This document shows positions 22,655 through 34,245 of a stretch of 64,000 bases of DNA, piece by piece. A program made the position numbers and the translations under genes. Position 1 is the first letter of the stretch. Every line of letters starts with the position of its first letter. The notes under the pieces are model-generated. The model was not told the DNA's origin. It saw only the letters and a list, made by a program, of their open reading frames with translations, and made no database searches. This DNA comes from Euonymus europaeus (taxonomy: Eukaryota; Streptophyta; Magnoliopsida; Celastrales; Celastraceae), in NCBI GenBank assembly GCA_963580455.1, contig OY756972.1, forward strand, positions 325,001-389,000, in the 5' to 3' direction.

Positions 22655-25600
22655 CGAATTCAGAACTCGGAGTCAACGGATATTCATAAAACCGTTTACG
22701 TAAAGAAACCACATTTCGCGTCTAACTAGGTGAAACGAGACCTACTAGCCACGAGTTCTGAAATCAAAATCCGAAACGCCAGGATTGTAGAGCTCGAAAA
22801 GTAGTGTGAAATCAAGCTAAAAATCACCGAATTCAGAACTCGGAGTCAACGGATATTCCTAAAACCGTTTACGTAAATAAACCACATTTCGCGGCTAAAT
22901 AGGTGAAACGAGACCAACTAGCCACGAGTTCTGAAATCAAAATCCGAAACGCCAGGATGGTAGAGCTCGAAAAGTAGTGTGTAATCAAGCTAAAAATCAC
23001 CGAATTCAGAACTCGGAGTCAACGGATATTCATGAAACCGTTTACGTAAAGAAACCATATTTTGCGGCTAACTAGGTGAAATGAGACCTACTAGCCATGA
23101 GTTCTGAAATCAAAATCCGAAACGCCAGGATTGTAGAGCTCGAAAAGTAGTGTGAAATCAAGCTAAAAATCAAAGAATTCAGAACTCAGAGTCAACGGAT
23201 ATTCATAAAACCGTTTACGTAAAGAAACCAAATTTCGCGGCTAACTAGGTGAAACGAGACCAACTAGCCACGAGTTCTGAAATCAAAATCCGAAATGCCA
23301 GGATTGTAAAGCTCGAAAGGTAGTGTGTAATCAAGCTAAAAATCACCGAATTCAGAACTCGGAGTCAACGGATATTCCTAAAACTGTTTACGTAAATAAA
23401 CCACATTTCGCGGCTAAATAGGTGAAACGAGACCAACTAGCCACGAGTTCTGAAATCAAAATCCGAAATGCCAGGATGGTAGAGCTCGAAAAGTAGTGTG
23501 TAATCAAGCTAAAAATCACCGAATTCAGAACTCGGAGTCAACGGATATTCATGAAACCGTTTACGTAAAGAAACCATATTTCGCGGCTAACTAGGTGAAA
23601 CGAGACCTACTAGCCACGAGTTATGAAAACAAAATCCGAAACGCCAGGATTGTAGAGCTCGAAAAGTAGTGTGAAATCAAGCTAAAAATCACCGAATTCA
23701 GAACTCGGAGTCAACGGATATTCATAAAACCGTTTTACTTAAAGAAACCACATTTCGCGGCTAACTAGGTGAAACGAGACCTACTAGCCACGAGTTCTGA
23801 AATCGAAATCCGAAAGCCCAGGATTGTAGAGCTCGAAAAGTAGTGTGAAATCAATCTAAAAATCACCGAATTCAGAACTCGGAGTCAACGGATATTCATA
23901 AAACCGTTTACGTAAAGAAACCACATTTCGCGGCTAACTAGGTGAAACGAGACCTACTAGCCACGAGTTCTGAAATCAAAATCCGACAGGCCAAGATTGT
24001 AGAGCTCGAAAATTAGTGTGAAATCAAGCTAAAAATCACCGAATTCAGTACTCGGAGTCAACGGATATTTATAAAACCGTTTACGTAAAGAAACCACATT
24101 TCGCGGCTAACTAGATGAAACGAGACCTAATAGCCACGAGTTCTGAAATCAAAATCCGAAATGCCAGGATGGTAGAGCTCGAAAAGTAGTGTGTAATCAA
24201 GCTAAAAATCACCGAATTCAGAACTCGGAGTCAACAGATATTCATGAAACCGTTTACGTAAAGAAACCACATTTCGCGGCTAACTAGGTGAAACGAGACC
24301 TACTAGCCACGAGTTCTGAAATCAAAATCCGACACGCCAAGATTGTAGAGCTCGAAAATTAGTGTGAAATCAAGCTAAAAATCACCGAATTCAGTACTCG
24401 GAGTCAACGGATATTCATAAAACCGTTTACGTAAAGAAACCACATTTCGCGGCTAACTAGGTGAAACGAGACCTAATAGCCACGAGTTTTGAAATAAAAA
24501 TCCGAAATGCCAGGATTGTAGAGCTCGAAAAGTAGTGTGAAATCAAGCTAAAAATCACCGAATTCAGAACTCTGTGTCAACAAATATTCCTAAAACTGTT
24601 TACGTAAACAAACCACATTTCGCGGCTAACTAGGTGAAACGGGACCTACTAGCCACGAGTTCTGAAATCAAAATCATAAATGCCAGGATCGTAGAGCTCG
24701 AAAAGTAGTGTGAAATCAAGCTAAAAATCACCGAATTCAGAACTCGGAGTCAACGGATATTCATAAAACCGTTTACGTAAAGAAACCACATTTCGCGGCT
24801 AACTAGGTGAAACGAGACCTACTAGCCACGAGTTCTGAAATCGAAATCCGAAAACCTAAGATTGTAGAGCTCAAAAAGTAGTTTGAAATCAAGCTAAAAA
24901 TCGCCAAATTCAGAACTCGGAGTCAACGGATATTCATAAAACCGTTTACGTAAAGAAACCACATTTCGTGGCTAACTAGGTGAAATGAGACCAACTAGCC
25001 ACGAGTTCTGAAATCAAAATCAGAAATGCCAGGATCGTAGAGCTCGAAAAGTAGTGTGAAATCAAGCTAAAAATCACCGAATTCAGAACTCGGAGTCAAC
25101 GGATATTCATAAAACCGTTTACGTAAAGAAACCACATTTCGCGGCTAAATAGGTGAAAAGAGACCTACTGGCCACGAGTTCTGAAATCGAAATCCGAAAA
25201 CCCAGGATTGTAGAGCTCGAAAAGTAGTGTGAAATCAAGCTAAAAATCACCGAATTCAGAACTCGGAGTCAACCGATATTCATAAAACCGTTTACGTAAA
25301 GAAACCACATTTCGCGGCTAACTAGGTGAAACGAGACCAACTAGCCACGAGTTCTGAAATCAAAATCCGAAACTCCATAATCGTAGAGCTTGAAAAGTAG
25401 TGTGAAATCAAGCTAAAAATCACCGAATTCAGAACTCGGAGTCAACGGATATTCATAAAACCGTTTACGTAAAGAAACCACATTTCGCGGCTAACTAGGT
25501 GAAACGAGACCAACTAGCCACGAGTTCTGAAATCAAAATCATAAATGCCAGGATCGTAGAGCTCGAAAAGTAGTGTGAAATCAAGCTAAAAATCACCGAA

Positions 25601-27537
25601 TTCAGAACTCGGAGTCAACGGATATTCATAAAACCGTTTACGTAAAGAAACCACATTTCGCGGCTAACTAGGTGAAACGAGACCGACTAGCCATGTGTTC
25701 TGAAATCGAAATCCGAAAACCTAAGATTGTAGAGCTCGAAAAGTAGTGTGAAATCAAGCTAAAAATCACCGAATTCAGAACTCGGAGTCAACGGATATTC
25801 ATAAAACCGTTTACGTAAAGAAACCACATTTCACGGCTAACTAGGTGAAACGAGACCAACTAGCCACGAGTTCTGAAATCAAAATCAGAAATGCCAGGAT
25901 CGTAGAGCTCGAAAAGTAGTGTGAAATCAAGCTAAAAATCACCGAATTCAGAACTCGGAGTCAACGGATATTCGTAAAACCGTTTACGTAAAGAAACCAT
26001 ATTTTGCGGCTAACTAGGTGAAATGAGACCTACTAGCCATGAGTTCTGAAATCAAAATCCGAAACGCCAGGATTGTAGAGCTCGAAAAGTAGTGTGAAAT
26101 CAAGCTAAAAATCAAAGAATTCAGAACTCAGAGTCAACGGATATTCATAAAACCGTTTACGTAAAGAAACCAAATTTCGCGGCTAACTAGGTGAAACGAG
26201 ACCAACTAGCCACGAGTTCTGAAATCAAAATCCGAAATGCCAGGATTGTAAAGCTCGAAAGATAGTGTGTAATCAAGCTAAAAATCACCGAATTCAGAAC
26301 TCGGAGTCAACGGATATTCCTAAAACTGTTTACGTAAATAAACCACATTTCGCGGCTAAATAGGTGAAACGAGACCAACTAGCCACGAGTTCTGAAATCA
26401 AAATCCGAAATGCCAGGATGGTAGAGCTCGAAAAGTAGTGTGTAATCAAGCTAAAAATCACCGAATTCAGAACTCGGAGTCAACGGATATTCATGAAACC
26501 GTTTACGTAAAGAAACCATATTTCGCGGCTAACTAGGTCAAACGAGACCTACTAGCCACGAGTTATGAAATCAAAATCCGAAACGCCAGGATTGTAGAGC
26601 TCGAAAAGTAGTGTGAAATCAAGCTAAAAATCACCGAATTCAGAACTCGGAGTCAACGGATATTCATAAAACCGTTTTACTTAAAGAAACCACATTTCGC
26701 GGCTAACTAGGTGAAACGAGACCTACTAGCCACGAGTTCTGAAATCGAAATCCGAAAGCCCAGGATTGTAGAGCTCGAAAAGTAGTGTGAAATCAATCTA
26801 AAAATCACCGAATTCAGAACTCGGAGTCAACGGATATTCATAAAACCGTTTACGTAAAGAAACCACATTTCGCGGCTAACTAGGTGAAACGAGACCTACT
26901 AGCCACGAGTTCTGAAATCAAAATCCGACAGGCCAAGATTGTAGAGCTCGAAAATTAGTGTGAAATCAAGCTAAAAATCACCGAATTCAGTACTCGGAGT
27001 CAACGGATATTCATAAAACCGTTTACGTAAAGAAACCACATTTCGCGGCTAACTAGGTGAAACGAGACCTAATAGCCACGAGTTCTGAAATCAAAATCCG
27101 AAATGCCAGGATGGTAGAGCTCGAAAAGTAGTGTGTAATCAAGCTAAAAATCACCGAATTCAGAACTCGGAGTCAACGGATATTCATGAAACCGTTTACG
27201 TAAAGAAACCACATTTCGCGGCTAACTAGGTGAAACGAGACCTACTAGCCACGAGTTCTGAAATCAAAATCCGACACGCCAAGATTGTAGAGCTCGAAAA
27301 TTAGTGTGAAATCAAGCTAAAAATCACCGAATTCAGTACTCGGAGTCAACGGATATTCATAAAACCGTTTACGTAAAGAAACCACATTTCGCGGCTAACT
27401 AGGTGAAACGAGACCTAATAGCCACGAGTTTTGAAATAAAAATCCAAAATGCCAGGATTGTAGAGCTCGAAAAGTAGTGTGAAATCAAGCTAAAAATCAC
27501 CGAATTCAGAACTCTGTGTCAACAAATATTCCTAAAA
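22655..27537 (+). repeat. Return of domain-1 types, with a 2942-bp period duplication
   Basis: After a hybrid monomer at 22655 (gcgtctaactagg), domain-1 types reappear (cctaaaacc, catgaaacc, ccatatttt). The stretch about 23051-24665 recurs at 25993-27607, 17 monomers plus 1 bp later. Shared private variants are caaagaattc, ccaaatttcgcgg, gttatgaaa, ccgttttactt and the cgacacgcc block. Between them, about 24.67-25.99 kb, lie H-family monomers like those at 17-22 kb. The domain thus looks like A-type, H-type, A-type, with hybrid monomers at the joins. Confidence 0.87.
23693..23866 (+). repeat. 174-bp monomer with an inserted t (ccgttttactt)
   Basis: The palindrome region reads ccgttttactt instead of ccgtttacgt, adding one base and changing g to t. 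The same change appears at 26635-26808, so the insertion predates the 2942-bp duplication. Both copies lose the 10-bp palindrome. Confidence 0.93.
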
Positions 27538-29785
27538 CTGTTTACGTAAACAAACCACATTTCGCGGCTAACTAGGTGAAACGGGACCTACTAGCCACGA
27601 GTTCTGAAATCAAAATCTGAAATGTCAGGATTGTAGAGCTCGAAAAGTAGTGTGAAATCAAGCTAAAAATCACCGAATTCAGAACTCGGAGTCAACGGAT
27701 ATTCCTAAAACCGTTTACGTAAATAAACCACATTTCGCGGCTAAATAGGTGAAAAGAGACCAACCAGCCACGAGTTCTGAAATCAAAATCCGAAACGCCA
27801 GGATGGTAGAGCTCGAAAAGTAGTGTGTAATCAAGCTAAAAATCACCGAATTCAGAACTCGGAGTCAACGGATATTCATGAAACCGTTTACGTAAAGAAA
27901 CCATATTTCGCGGCTAACTAGGTGAAACGAGACCTACTAGCCACGAGTTCTGAAATCAAAATCCGAAATGCCAGGATCGTAGAGCTCGAAAAGTAGTGTG
28001 AAATCAAGCTAAAAATCACCGAATTCAGAACTCGGAGTCAACGGATATTCATAAAACCGTTTACGTAAAGAAACCACATTTCGCGGCTAACTAGGTGAAA
28101 CGAGACCTACTAGCCACGAGTTCTGAAATCGAAATCCGAAAGGCCAGGATTGTAGAGCTCGAAAAGTAGTGTGAAATCAATCTAAAAATCACCGAATTCA
28201 GAACTCGGAGTCAACGGATATTCATAAAACCGTTTACGTAAAGAAACCACATTTCGTGGCTAACTAGGTGAAACGAGACCTACTAGCCACGAGTTCTGAA
28301 ATTGAAATCCGAAAGCCCAGGATTGTAGAGCTCGAAAAGTAGTGTGAAATCAAGCTAAAAATCATCGAATTCAGAACTCGGAGTCAACGGATATTCATAA
28401 AACCGTTTACGTAAAGAAAACACATTTTGCGGCTAACTAGGTGAAACGAGACCTACTAGCCACGAGTTCTGAAATCGAAATCCGAAAACCTAAGATTTTA
28501 GAGCTCGAAAAGTAGTGTGAAATCAAACTAAAAATCACCGAATTCAGAACTCGGAGTCAACGGATATTCATAAAACCGTTTACGTAAAGAAAACACATTT
28601 CGCGGCTAAATAGGTGAAACGAGACCTACTAGCCACGAGTTCTGAAATCGAAATCCGAAAACCCAGGATTGTAGAGCTCGAAAAGTAGTGTGAAATCAAC
28701 CTAAAAATCACCGAATTCAGAACTCGGAGTCAACGGATATTCATAAAACCGTTTACGTAAAGAAACCACATTTCGCGGCTAACTAGGTGAAACGAGACCT
28801 ACTAGCCACGTGTTCTGAAATCGAAATCCAAAAATCCAGGATTGTAGAGCTCGAAAAGTAGTGTGAAATCAAGCTAAAAATCACCGAATTCAGAACTCGG
28901 AGTCAACGGATATTCATAAAACCGTTTACGTAAAGAAACTACATTTCGCGGCTAACTAGGTGAAACGAGACCAATTAGCCACGAGTTCTGAAATCAAAAT
29001 CAGAAACGCCAGGATCGTAGAGCTCGAAAAGTAGTGTGAAATCAAGCTAAAAATCACCGAATTCAGAACTCGGAGTCAACGGATATTCATAAAACCGTTT
29101 ACGTAAAGAAACCACATTTCGCGGCTAAATAGGTGAAACGAGACCTACTAGCCACGAGTTCTGAAATCGAAATCCGAAAATCCAGGATTGTAGAGCTCGA
29201 AAAGTAGTGTGAAATCAAGCTAAAAATCACCGAATTCAGAACTCGGAGTCAACGGATATTCATAAAACCGTTTACGTAAAGAAACCACATTTCGCGGCTA
29301 ACTAGGTGAAACGAGACCTACTAGCCACGAGTTCTGAAATCAAAATCCGAAAACCTAAGATTGTAGAGCTCGAAAAGTAGTTTGAAATCAAGCTAAAAAT
29401 CGCCGAATTCAGAACTCGGAGTCAACGGATATTCATAAAACCGTTTACGTAAAGAAACCACATTTCGCGGCTAACTAGGTGAAATGAGACCAACTAGCCA
29501 CGAGTTCTGAAATCAAAATCATAAAGCCAGGATCGTAGAGCTCGAAAAGTAGTGTGAAATCAAGCTAAAAATCACCGAATTCAGAACTCGGAGTCAACGG
29601 ATATTCATAAAACCGTTTACGTAAAGAAACCACATTTCGCGGCTAAATAGGTGAAACGAGACCTACTAGCCACGAGTTCTGAAATCGAAATCCGAAAATC
29701 CAGGATTGTAGAGCTCGAAAAGTAGTGTGAAATCAAGCTAAAAATCACCGAATTCAGAACTCGGAGTCAACCGATATTCATAAAA
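27538..29785 (+). repeat. 2248-bp tandem duplication, unit 1
   Basis: Thirteen monomers minus one base repeat directly at 29786-32033 with no difference seen at the diagnostic sites. Shared private variants are gaaaagagaccaaccagcc, aaatgtcagg, agattttagag, caacctaaaa, aatccaaaaatcc and cataaagcc (the 1-bp deletion near 29526 and 31774). The left part has domain-1 types and the right part H-family types, so the duplicated unit spans a domain border. Confidence 0.95.
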
Positions 29786-29921
29786 CTGTTTACGTAAACA
29801 AACCACATTTCGCGGCTAACTAGGTGAAACGGGACCTACTAGCCACGAGTTCTGAAATCAAAATCTGAAATGTCAGGATTGTAGAGCTCGAAAAGTAGTG
29901 TGAAATCAAGCTAAAAATCAC
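29749..29921 (+). repeat. Hybrid monomer at the 2248-bp duplication junction
   Basis: The left part carries gtcaaccgatattcat, as in the monomer at 31997. From about 29782 it carries aaaactg, gtaaacaaacc, gaaacgggacc and aaatgtcagg, as in the monomer at 27501. The two parents share taaaac at the switch, giving a six-base window for the breakpoint. Exchange was in register, since the hybrid is exactly 173 bp. This is a direct record of an unequal crossover or equivalent template switch. Confidence 0.93.
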
Positions 29922-32033
29922 CGAATTCAGAACTCGGAGTCAACGGATATTCCTAAAACCGTTTACGTAAATAAACCACATTTCGCGGCTAAATAGGTGA
30001 AAAGAGACCAACCAGCCACGAGTTCTGAAATCAAAATCCGAAACGCCAGGATGGTAGAGCTCGAAAAGTAGTGTGTAATCAAGCTAAAAATCACCGAATT
30101 CAGAACTCGGAGTCAACGGATATTCATGAAACCGTTTACGTAAAGAAACCATATTTCGCGGCTAACTAGGTGAAACGAGACCTACTAGCCACGAGTTCTG
30201 AAATCAAAATCCGAAATGCCAGGATCGTAGAGCTCGAAAAGTAGTGTGAAATCAAGCTAAAAATCACCGAATTCAGAACTCGGAGTCAACGGATATTCAT
30301 AAAACCGTTTACGTAAAGAAACCACATTTCGCGGCTAACTAGGTGAAACGAGACCTACTAGCCACGAGTTCTGAAATCGAAATCCGAAAGGCCAGGATTG
30401 TAGAGCTCGAAAAGTAGTGTGAAATCAATCTAAAAATCACCGAATTCAGAACTCGGAGTCAACGGATATTCATAAAACCGTTTACGTAAAGAAACCACAT
30501 TTCGTGGCTAACTAGGTGAAACGAGACCTACTAGCCACGAGTTCTGAAATTGAAATCCGAAAGCCCAGGATTGTAGAGCTCGAAAAGTAGTGTGAAATCA
30601 AGCTAAAAATCATCGAATTCAGAACTCGGAGTCAACGGATATTCATAAAACCGTTTACGTAAAGAAAACACATTTTGCGGCTAACTAGGTGAAACGAGAC
30701 CTACTAGCCACGAGTTCTGAAATCGAAATCCGAAAACCTAAGATTTTAGAGCTCGAAAAGTAGTGTGAAATCAAACTAAAAATCACCGAATTCAGAACTC
30801 GGAGTCAACGGATATTCATAAAACCGTTTACGTAAAGAAAACACATTTCGCGGCTAAATAGGTGAAACGAGACCTACTAGCCACGAGTTCTGAAATCGAA
30901 ATCCGAAAACCCAGGATTGTAGAGCTCGAAAAGTAGTGTGAAATCAACCTAAAAATCACCGAATTCAGAACTCGGAGTCAACGGATATTCATAAAACCGT
31001 TTACGTAAAGAAACCACATTTCGCGGCTAACTAGGTGAAACGAGACCTACTAGCCACGTGTTCTGAAATCGAAATCCAAAAATCCAGGATTGTAGAGCTC
31101 GAAAAGTAGTGTGAAATCAAGCTAAAAATCACCGAATTCAGAACTCGGAGTCAACGGATATTCATAAAACCGTTTACGTAAAGAAACTACATTTCGCGGC
31201 TAACTAGGTGAAACGAGACCAATTAGCCACGAGTTCTGAAATCAAAATCAGAAACGCCAGGATCGTAGAGCTCGAAAAGTAGTGTGAAATCAAGCTAAAA
31301 ATCACCGAATTCAGAACTCGGAGTCAACGGATATTCATAAAACCGTTTACGTAAAGAAACCACATTTCGCGGCTAAATAGGTGAAACGAGACCTACTAGC
31401 CACGAGTTCTGAAATCGAAATCCGAAAATCCAGGATTGTAGAGCTCGAAAAGTAGTGTGAAATCAAGCTAAAAATCACCGAATTCAGAACTCGGAGTCAA
31501 CGGATATTCATAAAACCGTTTACGTAAAGAAACCACATTTCGCGGCTAACTAGGTGAAACGAGACCTACTAGCCACGAGTTCTGAAATCAAAATCCGAAA
31601 ACCTAAGATTGTAGAGCTCGAAAAGTAGTTTGAAATCAAGCTAAAAATCGCCGAATTCAGAACTCGGAGTCAACGGATATTCATAAAACCGTTTACGTAA
31701 AGAAACCACATTTCGCGGCTAACTAGGTGAAATGAGACCAACTAGCCACGAGTTCTGAAATCAAAATCATAAAGCCAGGATCGTAGAGCTCGAAAAGTAG
31801 TGTGAAATCAAGCTAAAAATCACCGAATTCAGAACTCGGAGTCAACGGATATTCATAAAACCGTTTACGTAAAGAAACCACATTTCGCGGCTAAATAGGT
31901 GAAACGAGACCTACTAGCCACGAGTTCTGAAATCGAAATCCGAAAATCCAGGATTGTAGAGCTCGAAAAGTAGTGTGAAATCAAGCTAAAAATCACCGAA
32001 TTCAGAACTCGGAGTCAACCGATATTCATAAAA
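29786..32033 (+). repeat. 2248-bp tandem duplication, unit 2
   Basis: Second copy of 27538-29785. It ends inside the monomer 31997-32169, whose ccgatattcataaaaccg continues normally, whereas the same point in unit 1 (monomer 29749) switches to the aaaactg / gtaaacaaacc type. That switch marks the duplication junction. Confidence 0.95.
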
Positions 32034-34245
32034 CCGTTTACGTAAAGAAACCACATTTCGCGGCTAACTAGGTAAAACGAGACCAACTAGCCACGAGTTC
32101 TGAAATCAAAATCCGAAACTCCATAATCGTAGAGCATGAAAAGTAGTGTGAAATCAAGCTAAAAATCACCGAATTCAGAACTCGGAGTCAACGGATATTC
32201 ATAAAACCGTTTACGTAAAGAAACCACATTTTGCGGCTAACTAGGTGAAACGAGACCAACTAGCCACGAGTTCTAAAATCAAAATCATAAATACCAGGAT
32301 CGTAGAGCTCGAAAAGTAGTGTGAAATCAAGCTAAAAATCACCGAATTCAGAACTCGGAGTCAACGGATATTCATAAAACCGTTTACGTAAAGAAACCAC
32401 ATTTCGCGGCTAACTAGGTGAAACGAGACCTACTAGCCATGAGTTCTGAAATCGAAATCCGAAAACCTAAGATTGTAGAGCTCGAAAAGTAGTGTGAAAT
32501 CAAGCTAAAAATCACCGAATTCAGAACTCGGAGTCAACGGATATTCATAAAACCGTTTACGTAAAGAAACCACATTTCGCGGCTAACTAGGTGAAACGAG
32601 ACCAACTAGCCACGAGTTCTGAAATCAAAATCAGAAACACCAGGATCGTAGAGCTCGAAAAGTAGTGTGAAATCAAGCTAAAAATCACCGAATTCAGAAC
32701 TCGGAGTCAACGGATATTCGTAAAACCGTTTACGTAAAGAAACCACATTTCGTGGCTAAATAGGTGAAACGAGACCTACTAGCCACGAGTTCTGAAATCA
32801 AAATCCGAAAACCCAGGATTGTAGAGCTCGAAAAGTAGTGTGAAATCAAGCTAAAAATCACCGAATTCAGAACTCGGAGTCAACCGATATTCATAAAACC
32901 GTTTACGTAAAGAAACCACATTTCGCGGCTAACTAGGTGAAACGAGACCAACTAGCCACGAGTTCTGAAATCAAAATCCGAAAATCCATAATCGTAGAGC
33001 TTGAAAAGTAGTGTGAAATCAAGCTAAAAATCACCGAATTCAGAACTCGGAGTCAACGGATATTCATAAAACCGTTTACGTAAAGAAACCACATTTCGCG
33101 GCTAACTAGGTGAAATGAGACCAACTAGCCACGAGTTCTGAAATCAAAATCAGAAATGCCAGGATCGTAGAGCTCGAAAAGTAGTGTAAAATAAAGCTAA
33201 AAATCACCGAATTCAGAACTCGGAGTCAACGGATATTCATAAAACCGTTTACGTAAAGAAACCACATTTCACGGCTAAATAGGTGAAACGAGACCTACTA
33301 GCCACGAGTTCTGAAATCGAAATCCGAAAACCCAGGATTGTGGAGCTCGAAAAGTAGTGTGTAATCAAGCTAAAAATCACCGAATTCAAAACTCGGAGTC
33401 AACGGATATTCATAAAACCGTTTACGTAAAGAAACCACATTTCGCGGCTAAATAGTTGAAACGAGACCTACTAGCCACGAGTTCTGAAATCAAAATCCGA
33501 AACGCCAAGATTGTAGAGCTCGAAAAGTAGTGTGAAATCAAGCTAAAAATCACCGAATTCAGAACTCGGAGTCAACGGATATTCATAAAACCGTTTACGT
33601 AAAGAAACCACATTTCGCGGCTAACTAGGTGAAACGAGACCAACTAGCCACGAGTTCTGAAATCGAAATCCGAAAACCCAGGATTGTAGAGCTCGAAAAG
33701 TAGTGTGAAATCAAGCTAAAAATCACCGAATTCAGAACTCGGAGTCAACCGATATTCATAAAACCGTTTACGTAAAGAAACAACATTTCGCGGCTAACTA
33801 GGTGAAACAAGACCAACTAGCCACGAGTTCTGAAATCAAAATCCCAAACTCCATAATCGTAGAGCTGGAAAAGTAGTGTGAAATCAAGCTAAAAATTATC
33901 GAATTCAGAACTCGGAGTCAACGGATATTCATAAAACCGTTTACGTAAAGAAACCACATTTCGCGGCTAACTAGGTGAAACGAGACCAACTAGCCACGAG
34001 TTCTGAAATATAAATCCGAAACCCCAGGATCGTAGATCTCGAAAAGTAGTGTGAAATAAAGCTAAAAATCACCGAATTCAGAACTCGGAGTCAACGGATA
34101 TTCATAAAACCGTTTACGTAAAGAAACCACATTTCGCGGCTAACTAGGTGAAACGAGACCTACTAGCCACGAGTTCTGAAATCGAAATCCGAAAACCCAG
34201 GATTGTAGAGCTCGAAAAGTAGTGTGAAATAAAGCTAAAAATCAC
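32034..34245 (+). repeat. Right part of the block collinear with 12.5-14.7 kb
   Basis: It continues the monomer order of 11929-14696, including ccgatatt/gagcatg (31997), ccatgag/acctaag (32343), cgtaaaacc with ttcgtgg (32689), cassette K (33208) and attatcgaattc (33900). Differences from the 12-14 kb copy are point changes such as gtcaacggatatt where that copy has gtcaccgggtatt, and gaaatataaatcc near 34006. Confidence 0.87.
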
